Assembly: GCA_022763185.1 (NCBI GenBank)
Contig: JALEGL010000003.1
Location: forward strand, 118,742 to 182,741
Length of the DNA stretch: 64,000 bases
Reading direction: 5' to 3'
Origin: a bacterium
Lineage (GTDB): Bacteria > Bdellovibrionota_G > JALEGL01
The notes beneath the pieces were generated by a model. It worked only from the letters and a program-made list of their open reading frames with translations, had not been told where the DNA came from and did not search any database. A program made the translations under genes and the position numbers. Shown one piece after another: positions 9,023-20,424 of this stretch; the stretch's first letter is position 1; every line of letters starts with the position of its first letter.

Positions 9023-10169
9023 ATGATGAGTGATTCAAAACAAAAGGTACGTTTATTTACACCGGGTCCTACGCAAGTTCCAGACCAAGTTAAGCAGGTT
9101 ATAACGCAATCTTATTTTCATCATCGATCACAGGAATTTGAGCAGTGTTACTTGGATATACAAAGCTTATTTAAAAAACTTTTAGGCGAAAAAACCAATA
9201 CAGCTATTTTTACCAGTTCTGGCTCTGGAGCAATGGAAGCAACAGCAGCATCTTTTTTTAATGCTGGGGATGATGTTGTGGTGATTCATGGAGGTAAATT
9301 TGGTGAGCGTTGGCGTGACATTTGTTTGAATTATGCATTAAATGTCAAAGAGTTTGTTTGTCCTTGGGGCGAAAGTATTAATATTAGTGAAATAATGGAC
9401 TGGGTAAAAGAGCACCAACCCAAAGCGGTTCTCATGCAGGCTTGTGAAACCTCAACTGGAGTTTTTCACCCAGTGTATGCTCTTGGCAAACTATTAAAAA
9501 AACTCGACACTCTGTTGATTGTAGATGCAATTACTGCCTTAGGCATTTATCCTTTTACCTTGGATCGTGATGGAATTGATGTTTTGATTGGGGGGTCACA
9601 AAAAGCATTGATGTGTCCACCAGGTTTAGCCAGTGTTACACTCAATGAAAAGGCACGTTTGAGTCTACTTAAATCAAGCCGTTCGTATTACTTTTCTATT
9701 CAAAAAGAGTTGAAATCACAAGTCACTGGCGCCAGCGCATACACACCTGCGGTGCCTTTGTTTTTTGGCTTGAGACAGGCACTGAGTATGATTTTAAAAG
9801 AGGGCATGGGCATTATTCATGCCAGACACAGCTTTTTACAAAGAGTCACTCGGTCTTACTTTAAAGCACAAGGTTTTGAGCTACTCAATAAAGATCATGA
9901 TGCAGCCTTGGGACTGACAGCTGTTATGACCAAAGATGATTTTGATGTGCCACTGTTCTTACAACAACTTAAACAAAAATATGGCTTATGGTTGGCCGGA
10001 GGCCAAGGTGAATTAAAAGGCAGAGTATTTCGCTTTGCCCATATGGGTTATTGTTATCCTGATGATATGTCTGAAGCCTTAAACGATATTGATGCCTTTT
10101 TAAAAACTCAAGATTACTCTAGATCAGCGGCAATAGAGGAAGCAACTGTAGAGTTACAGCGGAGTTCAT

Positions 10170-10189
<20 letters not shown>
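9023..10189 (+). CDS. Class V aminotransferase, probable phosphoserine or serine/alanine-glyoxylate type
   Basis: PLP enzyme of the class V family. It starts with the typical LFTPGPTQVP and has SGSGAMEA (66-73) for phosphate binding, Asp168 (LIVDAIT) for the pyridine nitrogen and Lys194 (GGSQKALMCPPG) as Schiff-base lysine. It resembles serine-pyruvate/alanine-glyoxylate aminotransferases more than classical SerC. Because its 3' end overlaps serA by 20 bp, it is probably the non-canonical phosphoserine aminotransferase of serine synthesis, as in several archaea and anaerobes (inference from context). Two adjacent ATGs (9023 and 9026) are possible starts. Confidence 0.88.
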
Positions 10190-13111
<2,922 letters not shown>

Positions 13112-13144
13112 TGCGATAAAAAGTGTGAAAAAAATACAGCTTTC

Positions 13145-13162
13145 CCTTGCGCATTTGCAAGG
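13145..13162 (+). terminator. Hairpin downstream of purA
   Basis: CCTTGC, a 6-nt loop and GCAAGG form a stem 33 bp past the purA stop. An outer CAGCTT/AAGCTG pair (13137-13142 with 13173-13178) can enclose it. There is no U-run, so it may be a weak terminator or processing structure. It overlaps the putative tRNA promoter. Confidence 0.35.
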
Positions 13163-13175
13163 TTCTATGTATAAG
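13147..13175 (+). promoter_or_regulatory. Putative promoter of the tRNA-Lys/tRNA-Glu pair
   Basis: TTGCGC, exactly 17 nt, then TATAAG, ending 14 nt before the first base of tRNA-Lys. The -10 is good (5 of 6 to consensus) and the -35 is weak. Predicted transcription start is about 13182, giving a very short 5' leader as is common for tRNA operons. Confidence 0.45.
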
Positions 13176-13189
13176 CTGAATTCTGTTTT

Positions 13190-13264
13190 GGGCCCGTAGC
13201 TCAGGGGTAGAGCAATTGCCTTTTAAGCAATGGGTCGTTGGTTCAAATCCAACCGGGCTCACCA
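13190..13264 (+). tRNA. tRNA-Lys (anticodon UUU)
   Basis: A full cloverleaf can be drawn. The acceptor GGGCCCG pairs with CGGGCTC (one G-U), the D-arm is GCTC/GAGC, and the anticodon stem ATTGC/GCAAT holds loop CTTTTAA with anticodon TTT. The T-arm is GTTGG-TTCAAAT-CCAAC. Discriminator A and an encoded CCA end the gene (75 nt including CCA). Confidence 0.97.
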
Positions 13265-13307
13265 TAAACAGAATAAGGATAGCAGCTTGTTGATAAGCTG
13301 TTTAGGC

Positions 13308-13385
<78 letters not shown>

Positions 13386-13456
13386 CTTTCTTCTTTTAGA
13401 ACAAGGTACATTTCAAGTTCATCTTTCCATTCAAATAAAGTGCTATTTGGGGATTT

Positions 13457-13699
13457 GAACTACGCGCCGTTGGCGCTAGTTCATTTTTTATTTGTGTTTG
13501 CTACGCAAACATGGCCTTGATAGTAAAAGTGTTGATGCAAAGCCATTTTATATGGCTTTGCACACGGGAGTGAGCAAATTAAAACGACGCTTTTAATTTG
13601 TGAGAGGGGCGTGAGCCCCTCTTTAAAAAAGAGCGAAGCGGGATGGGCTTTGAACCCCAAGGGGTTCAACTGTTTTTATTTTACTTGCTGACGCAAGTA
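13457..13699 (+). other. Array of consecutive hairpins (candidate palindromic element or structured RNA)
   Basis: Eight stem-loops follow one another with little spacer. They are 13457-13482 (GAACTA/TAGTTC plus GCGCC/GGCGC), 13495-13511 (TGTTTGC/GCAAACA), 13536-13562 (11-bp stem TGCAAAGCCAT), 13575-13600 (CAAATTAAAA stem), 13603-13622 (AGAGGGGC/GCCCCTCT), 13619-13633 (CTCTTT/AAAGAG, competing with the previous), 13650-13669 (TTGAACCCC/GGGGTTCAA) and 13682-13699 (TACTTGC/GCAAGTA). The first and seventh are followed by T-runs and could terminate transcription. The block lies between two copies of the tRNA-Glu 3' end. A 62-codon minus-strand frame inside it is fully explained by the palindromes and is not called. 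The rest of the interval 13386-14022 is AT-rich, with no gene recognised and no clear promoter for the downstream carbonic anhydrase. Confidence 0.7.
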
Positions 13700-13702
13700 T
13701 GA

Positions 13703-13723
13703 CCTTGGGGGTACCACTTTCTT
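13703..13723 (+). repeat. 21-bp direct repeat, copy 2 (orphan tRNA-Glu 3' end)
   Basis: Exact copy of 13372-13392, but without a tRNA body in front of it; the preceding sequence is the last hairpin of the array. A degenerate relative (GCAAACATGGCCTTG) follows the second hairpin near 13505-13519. Confidence 0.8.
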
Positions 13724-14022
13724 TTTAATTCTTGATATATTGTATTTTTTTATGTTGATCATGGGCAATTAGCAATAGAGCATATTCAATAAGATCGCTT
13801 TGAGGTATCTTTATCAAAAACTATATTTTTGCATCAGACAGGTACTTTAAACTCACAGTAAAACCTTAAAGCAAATTGAATATTAATAGAGCATACAGGA
13901 TCAATTTTAAGTGAATATGGATTGTGACCCAATTAATACGATTAGTGATTTTTATTTGATCAGGTTGATATTCAATTAAAAAGTAAGATATTTAAAGCAT
14001 GTCTGATAAAAGGTTATAAGCA

Positions 14023-14640
14023 ATGAACAATAAGCAAGAATTGGATGCAATGTCGCCACAAAGTGCCTTAGAAACTTTATTAGAAGGCAATAAACGTTTT
14101 ATGAGCGATGTTGGTGACATTAAACATCAAACCATAGATAGGATAGGGATAAACAAGCGTCAGCGGTGTCCTATTGCTGTTATCGTAACATGTATGGATT
14201 CGCGTTTGGTTCCTGAACTTATTTTTGACCAAAGTATTGGAGATGTTTTGGTTATTAGAATTGCAGGCGTTGTTATCAATGACGATATTTTGGGAAGTCT
14301 TGAGTATGCGTGTCAGTCTGTGGGGATAAAGTACGTTATGGTTCTGGGACATACACAATGTGAAGCGGTTGCCGGGGCATGTCAAGATGTACAAAAGCAT
14401 GGCGGTTTTATATCAGTATTAAATAAAATAAAACCTGCTGTAGAAGCCACACGAGCAGGAGGAAACCTACCTTTAAGTGAGTGGATAGAAAAAGCCAATC
14501 TACAACACATAAAAAATAGTGTGGGTAAAATAAAAAAAGATAATGCTGTACTTAAAAAGCTTGTCGATGATAAGATGATTTTCATCCAAGGTGCTGTTTA
14601 CAATGTACTTACTGGAAAAGTCAGTTTACTTGAAAGCTAA
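14023..14640 (+). CDS. Beta-class carbonic anhydrase
   Basis: Zinc enzyme interconverting CO2 and bicarbonate. Ligands and the catalytic dyad are visible: Cys57, Asp59 and Arg61 (TCMDSRL), then His110 and Cys113 (LGHTQCEA). Length of 205 residues is normal for the beta class, and there is no signal peptide, so it is cytoplasmic. An FNT-family channel gene follows 66 bp downstream on the same strand, which may supply or export a small anion; that link is inference. It could also be described as a SulP-linked or stand-alone Can-like enzyme. Confidence 0.93.
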   Translation: MNNKQELDAMSPQSALETLLEGNKRFMSDVGDIKHQTIDRIGINKRQRCPIAVIVTCMDSRLVPELIFDQSIGDVLVIRIAGVVINDDILGSLEYACQSVGIKYVMVLGHTQCEAVAGACQDVQKHGGFISVLNKIKPAVEATRAGGNLPLSEWIEKANLQHIKNSVGKIKKDNAVLKKLVDDKMIFIQGAVYNVLTGKVSLLES

Positions 14641-14706
14641 AAAGTAATGTTAATCGCTAATCAATATTAATAGGCTTAACTTTTTAAGCATTACTGTGAG
14701 GTTGCA

Positions 14707-15600
14707 GTGTCAGAAAAAAATAAAGATTATAGAGTTCAAGGTGGCATCGTTTATGAAGAAGCTTCAACAGAACGTAGAATAGCTAGAATAAATGAAGAAA
14801 AAGAATATGTGTCCGTCATTATTAAAAGAAATGACGAAGTTGCCAGGCATCCAGATGATATCTTAGAAAAAGCCATTGAAGAAGGCTCTGAACAGATGAA
14901 ACGAAGTTTTTTTTCACTGCTTTTGTCTGCAATATCTGCAGGATTAATCTTAGGCTTTGCTGCAATGGCAGTAGCCTTTGCTTATACCGCAACAGCCGAA
15001 ATGGGTTTTGTATATAGGCGTTTGGCCATGGCTATGGTTTATCCTTTAGGCTTTATTATTTGTATATTTAGTGCTTCTCAGTTGTTTACTGAACATACAG
15101 CTTTGGCCGTTTACCCTTACCTTGATAAAAAATGCAGCTTTACCAAACTTGTAAGGTTATGGTCCATTGTGCTTTTTGGAAACCTGATTGGGACAGCTGT
15201 AAGCGCCGGTTTGATATCCTTAGCTGACCCAGTGATTCAAAATGAAAGTGGTTATATCTATGTTGCTCAGCACTTGATTAAACATCCATGGATGCAGATC
15301 TTTATCAGCGCTGTTTTAGCCGGTTGGTTAATGGCCTTGGGAGGATGGTTGCTTTATGCAAGCTCTTCATCTACCGCACAAATGCTTTGTATTTATATTG
15401 TTACCTTCCTCATTGGTATTGGCGGACTCCATCACTGTGTTGCAGGATCAGCAGAGATGTTTGTGGCTTTGTTTATTGATGCCAGTATTGGCTTGTCGGA
15501 AATGGGCCGTTTTTTAAGTGCAGCGGTTTTGGGCAATCTTTTAGGCGGCAGCTTTATGGTGGCCAGCTTAAATTATAGCCATATAAGAACCACACAGTAA
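14707..15600 (+). CDS. FNT-family (formate/nitrite-type) channel, YfdC-like
   Basis: Six-helix channel of the FocA/NirC superfamily with an approximately 70-residue charged N-terminal extension, as in Escherichia YfdC. The family's central pore histidine is in GLHHCVAGSAEMF. The segment LFTEHTALAVYP corresponds to the first broken helix of the pore. Membrane spans begin at about residue 72 (FFSLLLSAISAGLILGF). The start is GTG with GAGGT just upstream. Substrate is unknown (formate, nitrite, bicarbonate and others occur in the family). Co-orientation with carbonic anhydrase suggests a bicarbonate or C1 role, not proven. Confidence 0.85.
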   Translation: MSEKNKDYRVQGGIVYEEASTERRIARINEEKEYVSVIIKRNDEVARHPDDILEKAIEEGSEQMKRSFFSLLLSAISAGLILGFAAMAVAFAYTATAEMGFVYRRLAMAMVYPLGFIICIFSASQLFTEHTALAVYPYLDKKCSFTKLVRLWSIVLFGNLIGTAVSAGLISLADPVIQNESGYIYVAQHLIKHPWMQIFISAVLAGWLMALGGWLLYASSSSTAQMLCIYIVTFLIGIGGLHHCVAGSAEMFVALFIDASIGLSEMGRFLSAAVLGNLLGGSFMVASLNYSHIRTTQ

Positions 15601-15670
15601 TTTAGAAATACGCCGGAGTTAATTTTTTAGGGTTCTTAATTAACCATTTTTTAAGTATAATAGTAAGAGT

Positions 15671-16084
15671 ATGAGAATTATTTTAAATTACCTATTTGTT
15701 TTAGTGCTATGCTTGTTTTCTGCCTGTGTTATAAAACCAAAGCCTGTGAACTTAAGTGAACAAGACATTCAACAAGCAACACAATTGTTTTATAAAGTGT
15801 TGGATAAAAAAATTACTGGTGCCAAAGGCAAAGATATTCAAATTGAGATTATTGATGCTAAAAAAGATGCAGAAAATAACGATACCATGCACATAGATTA
15901 TGCACTTGATTATGTGCTGCCAGAAAAAAAAGATGAGCCTGAAGCCAAGATTCAGTATGCTGCAGTGGCAACCTTAAAAGCATTTTACAAGAAACATAAG
16001 TTGCATTTTGAGGTCCTTAAGTCAGAACAAAAAGAATATCAGATGGACTTTGTTAACGGTATCATCATTGATGCCAATCAATAA
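15671..16084 (+). CDS. Small lipoprotein of unknown function
   Basis: The 137-residue product begins MRIILNYLFVLVLCLFSACV, with a good lipobox (LFSAC) and a lipid-acceptor cysteine at residue 19. The mature part is charged and lysine-rich and contains no motif that I recognise. It is convergent with the BaiN-like gene. Confidence 0.7.
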   Translation: MRIILNYLFVLVLCLFSACVIKPKPVNLSEQDIQQATQLFYKVLDKKITGAKGKDIQIEIIDAKKDAENNDTMHIDYALDYVLPEKKDEPEAKIQYAAVATLKAFYKKHKLHFEVLKSEQKEYQMDFVNGIIIDANQ

Positions 16085-16100
16085 ATTTAGGTCAATCCGT

Positions 16101-17342
16101 TTAATGAATGTGGCTAGCGCAAGCATGGGCAGAAGACCAAGCCCATTGAAAGTTGTAACCTCCCAATTGACCTGTGACATCAACAACTTCACCAATAAAG
16201 TACAATCCTGGACAAAGTTTGGATTGCATGGTTTTAGAAGAAATATCCTTAGTACAGACACCTCCCCGAGTTACTTCTGCTTTATGATACCCTACTGTTT
16301 TTAGGGGGGTAAAAGTAAACTGAGTCATTTGTTCAGCAATATCGTGAAGTTGAACAGTTCTTAGTTCAGCAATTTTTTTATTCAATACAGCGTTTTCAAT
16401 AAAATTTTCAATAAAACGTTGAGGTAAAAGCGGTTTTAACAGTGATTTAAGCTGTTTATGCCCTTGAGTTTGTTTTTGCTCTTGTAATGCTTTTTCAAAT
16501 AAAACAGTGTTTGAAAATTGAGGTAAAAAATTAAGGCAGACGGGCATTGTATGCTGCCAATATAAACTGGCTTTCAAGGCAGCAGGACCACTTAAACCCT
16601 GATGTGTGAATAAAAGATCATCTTCAACAGTGTAGCCATTGGTCTTAATGCTTACGGGTAATGATACACCAGCTAAGAGTGAAAATTTTTTTAAATCATT
16701 GTCCTGAGCTTTAAAACCATCCAAGGCGGGTTCTGTTTTTATAATTGTGTGCCCAAACTGTTGGGCTAAGGTGTAGCCAAAATCACTGGCACCCAGCTTA
16801 TTAAAAGAGAGTCCACCCGTTGCAACAATCAAATGTTTACAGCTGTATTGCTCATCACTAGATAGGCTTATAATATAATTATCTTTAGATTTTGTGATCG
16901 ATGTAATACTTTGGTTTGTGGCAAGAGTGACCTGATTTTTATCAATACGATTGATGAGCATATTGAGAATATCGTGTGCCGATCGTTTACAAAACAACTG
17001 GCCCAGTTTTTTTTCATAAAAAGGGATTTTGGCTTGCTTGACTTCATCAATGAAGTCCTTGGCAGTGTACTGACTTAAAGCTGATTTTACAAAGTGAGGG
17101 TTTTGACTGATATAATCTTGGGCAGAAGCATGCATATTGGTGAAGTTACAGCGGCCACCGCCAGAGATAAGGATTTTTCGACCTAAACTAGAATTATGTT
17201 CTAATAGCAGGGTTTTTATTTTTTTTTGACCAAGAATACTCGCAGCTTTTAAACCCGCTGCGCCACCACCAATAATGATGCAAGGATATGTATTTGAGGC
17301 ATCCACTTGGGTCTTTTTAGCAAGCTTGCTGTGAATAAACAA
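16101..17342 (-). CDS. HI0933/BaiN (YhiN)-family FAD flavoprotein
   Basis: NAD(P)/FAD-dependent oxidoreductase of the HI0933 family. The dinucleotide fold IIIGGGAAGLKAA is at about 22-34 and the family hallmark GRKILISGGGRCNFTN at about 55-70. The C-terminal signature LYFIGEVVDVTGQLGGYNFQWAWSSA is complete. Length (413 residues) is usual. Physiological substrate is not known for most members; BaiN acts on bile-acid intermediates in gut bacteria, which is unlikely here. The gene is divergent from the GIY-YIG gene. Confidence 0.92.
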   Translation of the reverse strand: MFIHSKLAKKTQVDASNTYPCIIIGGGAAGLKAASILGQKKIKTLLLEHNSSLGRKILISGGGRCNFTNMHASAQDYISQNPHFVKSALSQYTAKDFIDEVKQAKIPFYEKKLGQLFCKRSAHDILNMLINRIDKNQVTLATNQSITSITKSKDNYIISLSSDEQYSCKHLIVATGGLSFNKLGASDFGYTLAQQFGHTIIKTEPALDGFKAQDNDLKKFSLLAGVSLPVSIKTNGYTVEDDLLFTHQGLSGPAALKASLYWQHTMPVCLNFLPQFSNTVLFEKALQEQKQTQGHKQLKSLLKPLLPQRFIENFIENAVLNKKIAELRTVQLHDIAEQMTQFTFTPLKTVGYHKAEVTRGGVCTKDISSKTMQSKLCPGLYFIGEVVDVTGQLGGYNFQWAWSSAHACASHIH

Positions 17343-17386
17343 TTATAATGTTTAGTTGCTAAGAGCTTTTTGTTAAACTTACTTTG

Positions 17387-17662
17387 ATGAGTGAAAACAT
17401 AGAAAACTGGTATGTCTATATGATTCAGTGTTCAGACAAGTCTTTGTATACGGGTATCGCTAAAGATGTCGATAAGCGTTTTGAACAACATTTGAATAAA
17501 AAAGGAGCCAAATATTTTTATGGTAGAGATCCTATTAAAGTGGTTTATCAAGAAATGTTTTCCAGTCAGGGAGAAGCTTTATCAAGAGAGTATGCAATAA
17601 AAAAGCTCAGCTCCAAACAAAAAAAAAGGATGATTGACCGTAAGTCTAACGCAACCAACTGA
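17387..17662 (+). CDS. GIY-YIG nuclease-domain protein (UPF0213/YhbQ type)
   Basis: A compact 91-residue GIY-YIG domain. YVYMIQC followed by YTGIA forms the GIY/YIG strands, Arg31 and His35 (KRFEQH) are catalytic positions, and REYAIKKL matches the YhbQ/UPF0213 C-terminal helix. A TTG one codon earlier is possible, but the ATG of MSENIENWY is preferred. Stand-alone proteins of this family are proposed to act in DNA repair; the role is unproven. The 3' end overlaps the convergent RnfD-like gene by 17 bp. Confidence 0.9.
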   Translation: MSENIENWYVYMIQCSDKSLYTGIAKDVDKRFEQHLNKKGAKYFYGRDPIKVVYQEMFSSQGEALSREYAIKKLSSKQKKRMIDRKSNATN

Positions 17663-18461
17663 AACGATAGGGTTGTTTTTTTAAGATAACATTGGATAGC
17701 AAACAGGCAATGATTAAACTGTAGAAAAAAGCATGATTGATAAACAAGAGATGTTTTAAAATAAAGCTAAAACTTGCAATCGTAGCTGCATAAATGATTT
17801 GCCCCTTGATGTGATCAGGGCTGGTTTTTGGGTCGGATAACATGAAAAACGTAAAAATCATTAAGGCTCCAGATTGAAATTCATGGGCCCAGACTAAAAA
17901 CTCAAAGCCTAAATAAATCGTTTTAATGGCGGTAAGAAGAAAATAAAACACTAAAAAAGCCAAGCTTGGGAGATTAACTTTTGTTTTCTGAGTAACCACC
18001 ATGCCCAAGAACATAAACCAAACAATAAGACTGGTGGAGTGTCCCCAAAGTGAATCTGATATCCATATAGGTTTTATGAAAAACAGAGCAAAAACAATTG
18101 CAAAATTAGCTGGGTTAAAGATGTGTTGTTTGTGCCAGCGAATAGTAAACTTGGATGTGATGGCAATCAAAGCCAGTAGGGGATAGGCCCATATATAATT
18201 GCTTCTGACCAATAAACAAATGGATAAGGAGCTTATAATGGCACTGAGAATTGAGATATGGGGATATTGATGAAGCTTGGCCAAACAATACTGGCAAGTA
18301 ATGGCTGTCAATAAACATAAAGTTAAGGCAGAGAAAGAAAGTGTTAGGCCTTTAAACGATAAGCCAAGGCCAATAAAGCTACTTAAGAAAATAATTTGAT
18401 AGATGCGTGCATCTAAGGGTTTAATTTTTTTTCTGAGCACTGTGTTGAGCAAGCTTTTCAT
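17646..18461 (-). CDS. Solitary RnfD/NqrB-family membrane protein
   Basis: Ten or so hydrophobic helices and the family signature near residues 213-231, SGALMIFTFFMLSDPKTSP, identify the NqrB/RnfD/RnfE superfamily (Na+- or H+-pumping flavin-membrane subunits). In RnfD and NqrB a threonine in the S-G-A-T motif carries covalent FMN; here the corresponding residue appears to be Leu (SGAL). No other rnf or nqr gene is nearby, so it is probably not part of a classical complex. I chose ATG 18461 (MKSLLNTVLRKK); the longer frame starts with TTG at 18494. It lies downstream of the deaminase gene on the same strand. Confidence 0.8.
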   Translation of the reverse strand: MKSLLNTVLRKKIKPLDARIYQIIFLSSFIGLGLSFKGLTLSFSALTLCLLTAITCQYCLAKLHQYPHISILSAIISSLSICLLVRSNYIWAYPLLALIAITSKFTIRWHKQHIFNPANFAIVFALFFIKPIWISDSLWGHSTSLIVWFMFLGMVVTQKTKVNLPSLAFLVFYFLLTAIKTIYLGFEFLVWAHEFQSGALMIFTFFMLSDPKTSPDHIKGQIIYAATIASFSFILKHLLFINHAFFYSLIIACLLSNVILKKQPYRFSWLR

Positions 18462-18639
18462 TTCCGCGTTTAAAGTTTCCGGTTGCTTTTGCAAGAAGCA
18501 TTTGTATGCCTTCTTTATTGTTGCAGCTTTGTAACCGAGAAAAAAGTTTTTCAGCGGCTTTAGATTTGAGGTGCATAATCACTTTGTGTTTATAAGAGAC
18601 TCTTAGTAGTCCTTGTTTACTGTAGTGATAGCTAAACAT
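18421..18639 (-). CDS. Small basic protein, hypothetical
   Basis: A 72-codon frame fills the space between the deaminase stop (6 bp upstream) and the RnfD-like gene, overlapping the latter's start by 41 bp. The product is Lys/Arg/Gln-rich (LKSKAAEKLFSRL, AQHSAQKKN) with no known domain. The layout suggests a translationally coupled three-gene operon, but there is no clear ribosome site and no recognised homology, so it may be spurious. Confidence 0.35.
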   Translation of the reverse strand: MFSYHYSKQGLLRVSYKHKVIMHLKSKAAEKLFSRLQSCNNKEGIQMLLAKATGNFKRGNEKLAQHSAQKKN

Positions 18640-18644
18640 GAGCT

Positions 18645-19991
18645 TTATATGTTCTCAATACTTTTTCTGATCTTTAAGGCTTCATGTTTAATTTGATCTT
18701 GGTCAAATAAATCATTGTTCATTTGACCGTCTTGTTTTAGACATTGCCCGTTGACTATAACGGTATCCACATTTTCACTGTGTGTAGCGTATACCAAGCG
18801 GGAATAAATATTACTATCATCCAGATAAGGAACTTGATTGGCATGATCTTGTGAGAGCAATACCAAGTCAGCACGCTTACCTACCTCAATAGAACCAATC
18901 AGATGGTCCATATGCAAGGCTTTAGCACCATCAATGGTGGCCATTCTAAAGACATCTTTAGCCTGAGCTTGCAAGGGGTCATTGACTTTAGGGAGTAGGC
19001 TGGCAAACTGAATTTCATTCCATAGGTTTAAGGTGTTATTGGATGCTGTACCATCCGTAGCAATAGAAACTGGAATATTGGTTTTTCGCATTTGACTAAT
19101 ATTATGTTCATAGCCCGATCCAAGTTTTAAGTTGGATTTTGGACAATGCGCAATACCAACATTGTATTCTTTAATCAGTTCAAGGTCTTTTTGATCGGTC
19201 CAAACCATATGAGCAGCAACAATTTTTTCTTTTAAAAAGCCAAGTTCAGCTAAGTATTGCGTGGGACTGGCAGCAGACTGTTTAAAGGTATCATTAATGA
19301 GTTGTGTTTCATGCTGGGTTTCTGCCACATGAATATGAATATTGGCATTGTGCTCATGCGCTGCTTGGGCAATATTTTCTAGGTGCTCTGGACCAACAGT
19401 ATAAGGGGCATGGGCAGCATAGCTTGGATGAATATGCGCATGGTCTTTCCATTGAGCAAAAAAGTCTTGATTGAGCTTTAGGGTATAATCCCAGCGTTCA
19501 TCAGCATCAGTAATATGGGCTGTATTAGGTGTAGGAAAATCAATGCTACCAAAACCAATTAGGCCGCGCATGCCACTTTCTTGAGTCGCTTTTGCAATAT
19601 CATCAACAAAAAAATACATGTCATTAAAGCAGGTGGTGCCACTGGCAGCCATCTCCCAACAGGCCAGTTTACTGCCCCAGTAAACATAATCATGGGTAAA
19701 CTTGGCTTCTGCTGGCCATATATGCTGATTGAGCCAGTCATTAAGTGGCAGGTCATCCGCAAGGCCACGTAAAAGTGTCATGGCAATATGGGTGTGGCCA
19801 TTGATAAGGCCTGGGATCATGATTTTGTCACTGGCATCGATGCATTGATCAGGACTTTCTGAACTTAAGTCTTGACCCATTTTAGATATGACACCATCTT
19901 CTATAAGAATATCATGTTTGTTAAAGACATCTTCTTGGTCATTCATCGTTACAATAAGGGCATTTTTAATCAAAGTTTTAGTTTTATTCAT
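18645..19991 (-). CDS. Amidohydrolase, MtaD-like methylthioadenosine/S-adenosylhomocysteine deaminase family
   Basis: Metal-dependent deaminase of the ATZ/TRZ/MtaD group. The metal site is His66 and His68 (PGLINGHTHIAMTLLRG). HIHVAETQHE gives the next His and catalytic Glu, and SIATDGTASNNTLN the late metal-binding Asp. Length (448 residues) fits. Members deaminate adenosine derivatives, guanine or chlorinated triazines; the LRGLADDLPLNDWL stretch is typical for MtaD-type enzymes. Cytoplasmic. The first gene of a probable operon with a small frame and the RnfD-like gene. Confidence 0.9.
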   Translation of the reverse strand: MNKTKTLIKNALIVTMNDQEDVFNKHDILIEDGVISKMGQDLSSESPDQCIDASDKIMIPGLINGHTHIAMTLLRGLADDLPLNDWLNQHIWPAEAKFTHDYVYWGSKLACWEMAASGTTCFNDMYFFVDDIAKATQESGMRGLIGFGSIDFPTPNTAHITDADERWDYTLKLNQDFFAQWKDHAHIHPSYAAHAPYTVGPEHLENIAQAAHEHNANIHIHVAETQHETQLINDTFKQSAASPTQYLAELGFLKEKIVAAHMVWTDQKDLELIKEYNVGIAHCPKSNLKLGSGYEHNISQMRKTNIPVSIATDGTASNNTLNLWNEIQFASLLPKVNDPLQAQAKDVFRMATIDGAKALHMDHLIGSIEVGKRADLVLLSQDHANQVPYLDDSNIYSRLVYATHSENVDTVIVNGQCLKQDGQMNNDLFDQDQIKHEALKIRKSIENI

Positions 19992-20076
19992 GTGCCAGAG
20001 ACTAGCAAATCAAGCAATAAAGGCAAGACTCGTGTGATAAGCTGACTTAAAAAATAAATTGAGTGTAAATGCAAAA

Positions 20077-20102
20077 AAAGCCGTGCGGGGGAACACGGCT
20101 TT
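20077..20102. terminator. Perfect 9-bp hairpin in the deaminase/ada intergenic region
   Basis: AAAGCCGTG, an 8-nt loop CGGGGGAA and CACGGCTTT. A run of seven A precedes it, so read on the minus strand it is a canonical terminator; no minus-strand gene ends here. On the plus strand it is followed directly by a perfect Shine-Dalgarno sequence. The interval 19992-20424 otherwise holds only AT-rich sequence. Confidence 0.55.
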
Positions 20103-20106
20103 CTTC

Positions 20107-20171
20107 AAAGGAGGAAAATGAATGATAGCTTTAACTCATGTCTAAAAGTGTTGGCTATAGATATAGTATAG
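20107..20171 (+). other. Perfect Shine-Dalgarno with micro-ORFs
   Basis: AAAGGAGG (20107-20114) is fully complementary to the 16S rRNA tail. It precedes two overlapping tiny frames: ATG 20118 (17 codons, MNDSFNSCLKVLAIDIV, only 3 nt after the site) and ATG 20122 (7 codons, MIALTHV, optimal 7-nt spacing). It may be a leader peptide, part of a small RNA, or relic sequence. No larger gene follows in frame. Confidence 0.4.
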
Positions 20172-20424
20172 CAATAAAAATTAAAAAAAAAAGATGGAAC
20201 GTTTTTTATTTTTGGCTTCTAAAATAATGGCAACAAAAGTTTACATGCCTTGAAAAACAAAAGATCCCTCGATTTAGGACCCTAAGAAGAAAGTTCTTTA
20301 AAATTCTATTAATATCAATCACTTATATTTTTTTAGGTTATAAGCTTAGTGCGTGCATGCAATGATCAATTGCTTGATAATTTTTTGGTTGTCGCATATT
20401 TTTTTTGTAAGTAAACAAGGGCTC

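Noticed and set aside
13481..13669. Minus-strand 62-codon frame inside the hairpin array
   Set aside because: Its codons are dictated by the palindromes; no ribosome site, no recognisable domain.
13441..13730. CRISPR array
   Set aside because: The hairpins differ in sequence and length, there are no regular identical repeats with spacers, and no cas genes.
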